NCBI RefSeq assembly: GCF_000723165.1
Contig: NZ_HG322949.1
Span: 5,185,052 to 5,249,051 of the forward strand
Length of the DNA stretch: 64,000 bases
Reading direction: 5' to 3'
From: Janthinobacterium agaricidamnosum NBRC 102515 = DSM 9628
Lineage (GTDB): Bacteria > Pseudomonadota > Gammaproteobacteria > Burkholderiales > Burkholderiaceae_D
Shown: one piece after another, positions 57,757-64,000 of the stretch
Position numbering within the stretch: position 1 is the first letter of the stretch
Layout of the letters: each line of letters starts with the position of its first letter
Program-made: the position numbers and the translations under genes
Notes under the pieces: generated by a model
The model's database searches: none
Seen by the model: only the letters and a program-made list of their open reading frames with translations
What the model was told of the DNA's origin: nothing

Positions 57757-58863
57757 TCAATAGGTGTAAAAAATACGCTGGATTTCTTGTGTGCTATTGG
57801 TCTTGGTCAAGGCCAGCATCAGCAAGATACGGGCTTTTTGCGGATTCAGCGTATCCGACACCACGCTATCCATTTCGTCATCGTTGGCTTCGCCATTGCG
57901 CGCCACGATGCCCTGGCCGACGCGGCTGGCGCGCACGATCTGCACGCCCTTGCCGCGCGCCTCGACCAGCGCGGCCTTCATTTGCCCGGCCACGCTGCCG
58001 TCGCCGACGCCGGCGTGGATGATGCCCTTGGCGCCCGCGGCGATCAAGGCGTCCAGCGCGACCCGGTTCATATTCGCATAACCATAAACGATATCGACTT
58101 GCGGGAGGACATCCAGTTTGCTGATATCGAATTCGCTGTCGGCAGTATGCTTGCGGGTCGACTGGCGATAGAAAAATGGCTTGCTGCCCTGGATATAACC
58201 AAGCATGCCCAATTCGGTCGACTTGAAGGTGTCGGTGGTCGAGGTATTGGTCTTGGTCACTTCGCGGGCGGCGTTGATCTGGTCGTTCAACGCCACCAGC
58301 ACGCCCTTGCCGACGGCTTCCTTGCTGCCAGCCAGCAAGACCGCGTTATACAGATTGATTGGGCCATCGGCTGAAATCGCGGTCGATGGGCGCATCGCGC
58401 CGACCACCACCACCGGCTTGTTGCTTTTCACGGTCAAGTCCAGGAAATACGCGGTTTCTTCGATCGTGTCGGTACCGTGGGTGACCACCACGCCATCGAC
58501 GTCAGGCGAAGCCAGCAACACATTGATGCGCTTGGCCAAGGTCAGCCAGTGTTCATTGGTCATGCTTTCGCTGGCGATCTGGAACACTTGCTCGCCTTTG
58601 ACATGGGCGACCTTCTTCAATTCCGGCACCGCGGCGATCAGGCGCTCGACGCCGACCGTGGCCGAGGTGTAGCCAACCGTGGTGGTGCTGTCGGCGCCGC
58701 TGCCGGCGATGGTGCCGCCGGTGGCCAGGATCACCACATTCGGCAATTTGACCGGCGTGTCTTGCGCCAGCGCCGGTGCGCTGGCAACGAAACCGCTCAT
58801 CACTACAGCAGCGGTGAACAAGTGCAACAGATGCGTACAAGAAGAAAATTTGCGTGAAAACAT
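57757..58863 (-). CDS. Type II L-asparaginase (periplasmic)
   Basis: 368-residue amidohydrolase. Signal peptide (HLFTAAVVMSGFVASAPALA, about residues 13-32), first catalytic Thr in VILATGGTIAGSG, second in VVTHGTDTIEETAYFL, plus VVVVGAMRPSTAISADGPIN. Converts Asn to Asp and ammonia in the periplasm. ATG 58863 with AGGAG upstream; an extension of 34 residues in the longer frame would precede the signal peptide. Monocistronic and divergent from the exporter genes. Confidence 0.94.
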   Translation of the reverse strand: MFSRKFSSCTHLLHLFTAAVVMSGFVASAPALAQDTPVKLPNVVILATGGTIAGSGADSTTTVGYTSATVGVERLIAAVPELKKVAHVKGEQVFQIASESMTNEHWLTLAKRINVLLASPDVDGVVVTHGTDTIEETAYFLDLTVKSNKPVVVVGAMRPSTAISADGPINLYNAVLLAGSKEAVGKGVLVALNDQINAAREVTKTNTSTTDTFKSTELGMLGYIQGSKPFFYRQSTRKHTADSEFDISKLDVLPQVDIVYGYANMNRVALDALIAAGAKGIIHAGVGDGSVAGQMKAALVEARGKGVQIVRASRVGQGIVARNGEANDDEMDSVVSDTLNPQKARILLMLALTKTNSTQEIQRIFYTY

Positions 58864-59238
58864 GGAACTCCTGTCGAGGTTGGGTCTGATCGTGCTCAAA
58901 TTATAAGTCATCATATTGGAAATAAAGTACATGTTTCCTAATTGCAACATGAAAGCATTTTGCAAAAGCCAATCCTACGAGGGATAACTGCTGGTAATCG
59001 CCTGTAACAGTTGATCGTTCTTCATGACAAAGCGAAAAATTACATATGGCAGTCATGGCATTCATAAATATCGAGACCAACATGCAGATTTTTGACCATA
59101 AGCAACATCAGAAAAGGATAGATATGTTAAATCTTGAATACATATTATTTCTCTCAGGAAAATCCATTGCGAATATTTCACATATAAGAAAAATTCTTTC
59201 ATTTCAATGACATATATCTTATTGGAAAGCAAATTACT
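58864..59238. other. AT-rich intergenic region between asparaginase and the HlyD gene
   Basis: 375 bp, clearly richer in A/T than the DNA to its left. It must contain the divergent promoters of the asparaginase gene and the exporter operon. I found no gene or conserved RNA. The composition step suggests the left border of an acquired segment. Confidence 0.5.
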
Positions 59239-60540
59239 TTGCCAAATAAACCTAAACTATCTGCTTCAAATGATACGCCAGCAGCATCCACCTTGTTTCG
59301 TCAACAAGCAGTGGAATATTTCAGCACCAAACAATACGGCACCGTCATCCTGGCGCGATCAGTCAGTCATGTCTTTTTAACGGCCCTGTTTCTTGGCATC
59401 GCGATTGCCATCATCGCTTTCTTTCTTTTGTTTAGCACCACCCGCAAAGCCCAGTCACAGGGTGTCCTGTTGCCGACTACTGGTGTCATTCGCATCATGT
59501 CTGGCCAGAACGGTATGATCACCGAGGCACGGGTTCGTGAAGGCCAGGCGGTACGCGCCGGCGATGTCTTGTTTGTGCTGTCAGGCGAACGCAGCAGTGC
59601 CAATGCCGGGGCGGCGCAGCAAACCGTTTCCAATTTGCTCAAAATCCGGCGTGACAGCTACGACACTGAATTGAAGCAGTCCAGCTTGCAGTCGAGCCAG
59701 CGCATGGCGGCAGCGCAACGACGTGCCAGTGATGTGCAGGGCGAAATCACGCGCATGGATAATCAGATTGTTTTGCAGCAACGTCGTATCGCGCTGGCCG
59801 AGCAGTCGTATCAGCGGTACAGCGACTTGAACGCGACGAACTATATTTCTGCCGCCCAGTTGCAAGACAAACAGGCCGAACTGTTGGACCAGCAGCAACG
59901 CCTGGCGGAGCTGCAACGGATCAAATCAACTAGCCAGCGCGACCTGGCCAGCGCCGAAGCGGATAAACGCGATTTGCAAGTGCAAGCGCAGCGGGAGACG
60001 GAAGGTTTGCAGCGTAATGTTTCCGCGCTTGAGCAAGATCTGACTGAAAACGAGGCGCGCCGCGAAATCCTGGTGCGCGCCGTACAGGACGGCATGGTGA
60101 CAGCGATCACTACCGAGGTTGGCCAGACTGTGGCCGCCAACAGCGTGCTGGCGTCGGTGTTGCCGGACGGAGCGGAGTTGGAAGCGGAAATCTATGCGCC
60201 TTCGCGTTCCGCAGGTTTCATCAAGCCTGGTATGACGGTGCTGCTGCGCTACCAAGCTTACCCTTACCAAAAATTCGGCCAGTATGCGGCCCAAGTACGC
60301 GAAGTGGCCAGCACCTCGCTGCGTCCTGAAGAACTGGCCTTGCCGGGCGCCGCTTCCGCGACTGCCAGCGAACCCGTGTACCGCATCCGCCTGAAGTTGG
60401 ACAAACAAACGGTACAGGCCTACGGCGCGACGCTGCCTTTGAAGTCGGGCATGCTGGTCGACGCCAGTGTCATGCTGGAGCAGCGGCGCTTGTATGAATG
60501 GGTGCTGGAGCCACTGTTCAGTATTTCGGGGCGTTTGTAA
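59239..60540 (+). CDS. HlyD-family membrane fusion protein of a peptide exporter
   Basis: 433-residue periplasmic adaptor. One transmembrane helix (VFLTALFLGIAIAIIAFFLL, about residues 44-63), lipoyl half (TGVIRIMSGQNGMITEARVR, EGQAVRAGDVLFVLSG), a long coiled coil (about 110-280), second lipoyl half (VQDGMVTAITTEVGQTVAAN) and beta-barrel. This is the CvaA-type partner of C39-peptidase transporters. Start TTG 59239 with GGAAAG 9 nt upstream; no in-frame ATG is available before the hydrophobic helix. Followed 69 bp later by the ABC exporter. Confidence 0.9.
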   Translation: MPNKPKLSASNDTPAASTLFRQQAVEYFSTKQYGTVILARSVSHVFLTALFLGIAIAIIAFFLLFSTTRKAQSQGVLLPTTGVIRIMSGQNGMITEARVREGQAVRAGDVLFVLSGERSSANAGAAQQTVSNLLKIRRDSYDTELKQSSLQSSQRMAAAQRRASDVQGEITRMDNQIVLQQRRIALAEQSYQRYSDLNATNYISAAQLQDKQAELLDQQQRLAELQRIKSTSQRDLASAEADKRDLQVQAQRETEGLQRNVSALEQDLTENEARREILVRAVQDGMVTAITTEVGQTVAANSVLASVLPDGAELEAEIYAPSRSAGFIKPGMTVLLRYQAYPYQKFGQYAAQVREVASTSLRPEELALPGAASATASEPVYRIRLKLDKQTVQAYGATLPLKSGMLVDASVMLEQRRLYEWVLEPLFSISGRL

Positions 60541-60609
60541 GCCACTACGCCGCCTCGATGAAAGGAGCGGCGCTCTTTCTCCTTCACACTACTTCAATTC
60601 TGCGTTTGA

Positions 60610-62745
60610 ATGAATTTTCCTGCTTTAGCCCATTTATCGTTTTGGCGCGTCAATCGCTTGCCTGTTCTGCTGCAGACGGAAGCGGCCGAATGTGGCCTGG
60701 CGTGCCTGTGCATGGTCGCCAGTTACTGGGGCCACCAGATCGACATCACCAGCATGCGGCGGCGGTTTTCGGTGTCTTTGAAAGGCGTGACGTTGAAAGG
60801 GTTGATGGTCATGGCACAAGGCCTGGCTTTGCATACCCGGCCGCTGAAGCTGGACATGGAGCATTTGCCTGACCTGAAATTGCCGTGCATCCTGCATTGG
60901 GACTTGAACCATTTTGTGGTGTTGAAGTCGGTATCGGGCAACCATGCGGTGATCCATGATCCTGGCGTCGGTGAGCGACGCCTTGCTTTGGCCGATGTCG
61001 CCAAACACTTTACCGGCGTGGCGCTGGAGTTGACGCCGAGCGGCGAATTCAAGAAGACCGAGGAAAAACAAGTTTTCTCGCTGTTGTCGTTAATGGGCCG
61101 GGTGGTCGGTTTCAAGCGCGGCTTGCTACAACTATTGTTGCTTGGCCTTGCCTTGCAAGTCTGTGCGCTGGTGGCGCCGTTTTACATGCAATGGCTGGTC
61201 GACGAAGCCTTGTTGGCAGCCGACCGGGATTTGATTACCGTTCTCGGCTGCGGATTTCTATTGCTGGTCTTGGTACAGACGTCGATCGGTGCTGTGCGTT
61301 CCTGGATAACGACGGTGCTGGCCACTAATTTGAACCTGCAATGGCTTGGTAATGCTTTCGCTCATTTGATGAAATTGCCGTTGCCGTATTTCGAGAAACG
61401 GCATACGGGGGATATCGTCTCGCGCTTCAATTCGATCCAGACCATGCAACATAGCCTGACCACGCAATTCGTCGAAGGTACGATCGACGGCGTGCTGGTA
61501 CTTGCCACCTTGGGCATGATGTTGATATATAGCCCCATGCTGGCGGGGGTGGCCTGTATCGCGGTAATCCTGTACGTCTTGCTGCGTTGGGCCATCTTCA
61601 GGGCCTTGCGCGAAGCGAGCGCCGAGCAGATTGTTCACGCCGCCAGACAGCAGACACACTTTCTGGAATCGGTACGCGGCATCCAGAGCATACGGCTGTT
61701 TGGCAACAACGAAGAACGGCGCGCCGGCTGGATGAATGCGCTGGCGGACCAGTTCAATGCCGATCTGCGTATCGCCAAGCTCTCGGTATCCTATCAGACG
61801 GCCAATACCTTGCTGTTCAGCGCCGAGCGCGTGGTTGTGATCTGGATGGCGGCGCTGGCGGTGCTGGATAACCGTTTTTCGGTGGGCATGCTGTTTGCGT
61901 TCATTAGCTATAAGGACCAGTTCAGCCAACGCATGGCCAGCTTGATCGATAAATTATTTGAGTTGCGCATGCTGCGTCTGCATGGTGAGCGAGTAGCCGA
62001 CATTGTGCTGACCCAAGCCGAACAGGACAGCAACGATGTCGAAATCGATGTGGAAAGTATTTCGCCATCAATTGAAATACGCCAGCTGACGTTCCGTTAT
62101 GCCGACAGTGAACCGAATGTGGTGAGCGGACTGAATCTGAGCATTCCGGCCGGCCAGTGCATCGCGGTCACCGGCCCGTCCGGTTGCGGCAAGACGACCT
62201 TGATGAAGTTATTACTGGGCTTGCTGGAGCCTACTGAAGGGGAGATCTTGATCGGCGGCGTGAAACTCGCCAATCTTGGCATGACGAACTATCGTCAATT
62301 ACTGGGTACCGTGATGCAGGAAGACACTTTGTTTGCCCGATCGATTGCCGACAATATCAGTTTCTTTTCACCGTCGCCGAATCAAGAGCAGATCCAGGTC
62401 TGCGCGCACTTGGCGGCCATCCATGCCGAGATCGCCGGCATGCCGATGGGATTCAACACTCTGGTGGGCGATATCGGAAGCGGCCTGTCGGGCGGCCAGA
62501 AGCAACGTATTTTACTGGCGCGCGCCTTGTACAAAAATCCGAAATTGCTGGTATTGGATGAGGCGACCAGTCACCTGGATGTCTGGAATGAGAAAGCGGT
62601 GAATGGGGCGATTCAGAATATCCAGTTGACGCGCGTGATTGTGGCGCACCGGCCGGAAACGATCGCCATGGCGCAAAGAGTGGTGGTGCTACAGCAGGGA
62701 ACCATTGTGCAGGACATCAAACAAGATTTTAGTGATATAGCTTAA
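60610..62745 (+). CDS. Peptidase-containing ABC transporter (C39 type, colicin V exporter-like)
   Basis: 711-residue inner-membrane exporter that cuts double-glycine leaders and pumps the peptide out. The C39 domain is complete: Gln22 and Cys28 in LQTEAAECGLACLCM, His101 in WDLNHFVVLK, Asp117 in IHDPG. Then six membrane spans (about 165-450), and a nucleotide-binding domain with Walker A GPSGCGKTT near 521, signature LSGGQKQRILLARAL near 625 and Walker B LLVLDEATSHLD. All catalytic residues are present, so it should process the peptide encoded at 63006. An outer-membrane TolC is not in the window. Confidence 0.95.
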   Translation: MNFPALAHLSFWRVNRLPVLLQTEAAECGLACLCMVASYWGHQIDITSMRRRFSVSLKGVTLKGLMVMAQGLALHTRPLKLDMEHLPDLKLPCILHWDLNHFVVLKSVSGNHAVIHDPGVGERRLALADVAKHFTGVALELTPSGEFKKTEEKQVFSLLSLMGRVVGFKRGLLQLLLLGLALQVCALVAPFYMQWLVDEALLAADRDLITVLGCGFLLLVLVQTSIGAVRSWITTVLATNLNLQWLGNAFAHLMKLPLPYFEKRHTGDIVSRFNSIQTMQHSLTTQFVEGTIDGVLVLATLGMMLIYSPMLAGVACIAVILYVLLRWAIFRALREASAEQIVHAARQQTHFLESVRGIQSIRLFGNNEERRAGWMNALADQFNADLRIAKLSVSYQTANTLLFSAERVVVIWMAALAVLDNRFSVGMLFAFISYKDQFSQRMASLIDKLFELRMLRLHGERVADIVLTQAEQDSNDVEIDVESISPSIEIRQLTFRYADSEPNVVSGLNLSIPAGQCIAVTGPSGCGKTTLMKLLLGLLEPTEGEILIGGVKLANLGMTNYRQLLGTVMQEDTLFARSIADNISFFSPSPNQEQIQVCAHLAAIHAEIAGMPMGFNTLVGDIGSGLSGGQKQRILLARALYKNPKLLVLDEATSHLDVWNEKAVNGAIQNIQLTRVIVAHRPETIAMAQRVVVLQQGTIVQDIKQDFSDIA

Positions 62746-63005
62746 CCATCCTCTGCGATCGTCCTCAACCTTACGCAAAATTGCTAAAATAATTTCCAAA
62801 AAACAGAATACTTATAATATTGTCACAAATTAAGAAATTATAAGATATTCCCATTAAAAAACAAAAATTAATTCACATCAAATTAAACAATATTTTCACT
62901 ATGAAAAATTGACCCAATGAAATCTTTCATCTATTATAAATTCATGACGACCAGATGTGGTGTCATAAAAGAAGTTTTCTCAAATTAATTTAATAGGAGA
63001 ATATC
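62746..63005. other. AT-rich leader region of the double-glycine peptide gene
   Basis: 260 bp of very AT-rich sequence with no gene longer than a few codons. It is long enough for a separate promoter of the peptide gene. AGGAGA lies 7 nt before the peptide start. Confidence 0.55.
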
Positions 63006-63161
63006 ATGAACCAAAATAAAGTATTAAAAACCGAGATGCATGAACTCAATCTTGAAGAAATCGATATTATTTCAGGAGGAGTCGAGTACTCCTGTACGGT
63101 ATCGGTTTCATCAAACGGGACAAAAACCCTGACATGCACAATTAAAGGAAACATTAAATAA
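63006..63161 (+). CDS. Double-glycine leader peptide, candidate microcin or signal peptide
   Basis: 51-residue precursor. The leader MHELNLEEIDIISGG (residues 11-25) matches the double-glycine consensus (xELxxEExxxxSGG) cut by C39 peptidases. The predicted mature part is 26 residues (26-51) starting VEYSC, with Cys30 and Cys44, an Asn-Gly turn at 37-38 exactly midway, and alternating T/V/S residues on both sides. I infer a disulfide-closed beta-hairpin with net positive charge. A good AGGAGA site precedes the ATG. It lies 260 bp behind the C39 exporter. I do not recognise the mature sequence as a known bacteriocin. Confidence 0.85.
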   Translation: MNQNKVLKTEMHELNLEEIDIISGGVEYSCTVSVSSNGTKTLTCTIKGNIK

Positions 63162-63175
63162 GTCCAATTAAAAAA

Positions 63176-63206
63176 AACGATCACTTTGAAAAGTGGTCGT
63201 TTTATT
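63176..63206 (+). terminator. Rho-independent terminator or attenuator after the peptide gene
   Basis: 11-bp stem AACGATCACTT / AAGTGGTCGTT (one G-T pair) with TGAA loop, a seven-A run before and TTTTATT after. It ends 10 nt before the ClpP-like gene start, whose ribosome site CAGGAG follows at once. It may set the ratio between peptide and downstream gene. Confidence 0.75.
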
Positions 63207-63216
63207 CAGGAGAACT

Positions 63217-63966
63217 ATGAAAAATTTCTATTTATTTATAATATTCTCAATATTTCATCAGATATCTTTCTCCGCAGATTTTATCAGATATAATTTAAAT
63301 ACCATTCATATGATTGGACCTATTATTGCTGGTGACATAGATAAATTGAAGAGTATTTACACGAAAAAAACCACTTTATTACTTGTCAAAAGTGGCGGTG
63401 GTGACACTGAAGCAGGAATGTTGATAGGGCGATTTGTCAGAAATAAAAATTTAGATATAGAAATAGACAAAATTTGTGCTTCAAGTTGTGCCAACTATAT
63501 ATTTCCAGCAGCAAGAAAAAAAACTATTCCGAACGGAAGTATACTTGCTTTGCATGGTACAGCCTACACAACATCCCTTTCAGACAATGCAAAAATGCGG
63601 CAGCTCTTGTTAGATGCAGGCATCCCGGAAATCGGCATTGAGGCTGAAATTAATGATTTAAAGAAAGTATTTCAGCATCAAGCCACACTTGAGGTTTCAT
63701 TTGCAAAAGATATGAGAATAAAAATATCCTTCTATAAAGATTTTAAGAAAATTGCAGAAAACTCAGAAAATATTTATAAAAAATTTTCAAATAAAGATGC
63801 ATCACTATTTTGGTGGCCAAGTGCTGAGAGATTGCGAAAATGTTATGGAATTTATGATGTTGATGAGCAAAAACGTCCCTCAAGCATGGTCTTAAAAGGA
63901 TATATCTATGCCCCCGAATTTTCGGCTCTGATCATCACTGATAAAAACCTTCCAGCCTGTTCATGA
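63217..63966 (+). CDS. Secreted ClpP/crotonase-fold protein next to the peptide gene
   Basis: 249-residue exported protein. Signal peptide (KNFYLFIIFSIFHQISFSA, residues 2-20). The core LLLVKSGGGDTEAGMLIGRF (about 54-72), the CASSCANYIFPAARKK segment (87-102) and ILALHG (109-114) resemble periplasmic ClpP/SppA-type proteins (COG3904-like), where the Ser after CAS and the His of LHG-like motifs may be catalytic. The rest is lysine- and asparagine-rich and unlike the host. Codon use is strongly AT-biased. ATG 63217 with CAGGAG 5 nt upstream. Possible roles: immunity, peptide maturation or an unrelated periplasmic protease; not decidable from sequence. Confidence 0.75.
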   Translation: MKNFYLFIIFSIFHQISFSADFIRYNLNTIHMIGPIIAGDIDKLKSIYTKKTTLLLVKSGGGDTEAGMLIGRFVRNKNLDIEIDKICASSCANYIFPAARKKTIPNGSILALHGTAYTTSLSDNAKMRQLLLDAGIPEIGIEAEINDLKKVFQHQATLEVSFAKDMRIKISFYKDFKKIAENSENIYKKFSNKDASLFWWPSAERLRKCYGIYDVDEQKRPSSMVLKGYIYAPEFSALIITDKNLPACS

Positions 63967-64000
63967 AAGATATTCAATAAAAATCGGCAACGCATCTGCT

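Noticed and set aside
62990..63184. 64-residue minus-strand frame over the peptide gene
   Set aside because: Covers the double-glycine peptide in antisense, has no ribosome site and no family features; considered as immunity peptide but not supported.

Overview
The window looks like a chromosomal segment of a high-GC betaproteobacterium of the family Oxalobacteraceae (Massilia / Duganella / Janthinobacterium group). The evidence is the Burkholderiales-type gene clusters (kdsD-kdsC-lptCAB-rpoN-hpf; ubiE-ubiJ-ubiB; fmdB-DUF502-aspS-nudB; endo/exonuclease-clsB), an orphan PEP-CTERM surface protein, several TonB-dependent receptors, and the codon use. Assignment to genus is inference. No rRNA, tRNA or CRISPR was recognised.

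Layout. 1-6.8 kb (minus strand): a truncated TonB receptor, then a separate operon of TonB receptor, periplasmic S-adenosylmethionine hydrolase (DUF62) and PnuC-type vitamin/nucleoside permease. 7.0-11.2 kb: a degraded zone holding higA with a frameshifted higB, two gene remnants (metallophosphoesterase C-terminus, molybdenum hydroxylase fragment), an ECF sigma/anti-sigma pair, a DUF3455 lipoprotein and an intact phosphoesterase. 11.2-12.9 kb: yciH and a SnoaL/SDR pair behind a palindromic operator. 13-20 kb: a fatty-acid beta-oxidation operon (TetR, FadE, FadN-type FadB, FadA, crotonase). 20-30.8 kb: hslR, clsB, endo/exonuclease, then an inserted block (M48 protease, ModA-like protein and a TonB receptor preceded by a near-consensus ModE operator), then nudB, aspS, DUF502, fmdB.

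31-37 kb: PEP-CTERM protein, TPMT-like methyltransferase, and the ubiquinone genes ubiB, ubiJ and ubiE with a Tim44-domain protein. Two copies of a 158-bp MITE-like element lie at 27.8 and 36.4 kb. 37-42 kb: HIT protein, a giant FAD/Fe-S dehydrogenase and a YqaA-family membrane protein. 42-48 kb (plus strand): ilvA, queF, ptsN, hprK, rapZ. 47.7-53.3 kb (minus strand): hpf, rpoN, lptB, lptA, lptC, kdsC, kdsD. Then a KefB-type antiporter, a frameshifted GGDEF gene, a MOSC protein and an asparaginase.

59-64 kb is the most unusual part: a HlyD-type adaptor and a C39-peptidase ABC exporter, followed in strongly AT-rich DNA by a 51-residue double-glycine leader peptide whose predicted mature part looks like a disulfide-closed beta-hairpin, and by an AT-rich secreted ClpP/crotonase-fold protein. 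Together they read as a compact, probably acquired, peptide secretion system (candidate microcin or signal peptide) that I cannot match to a described family.
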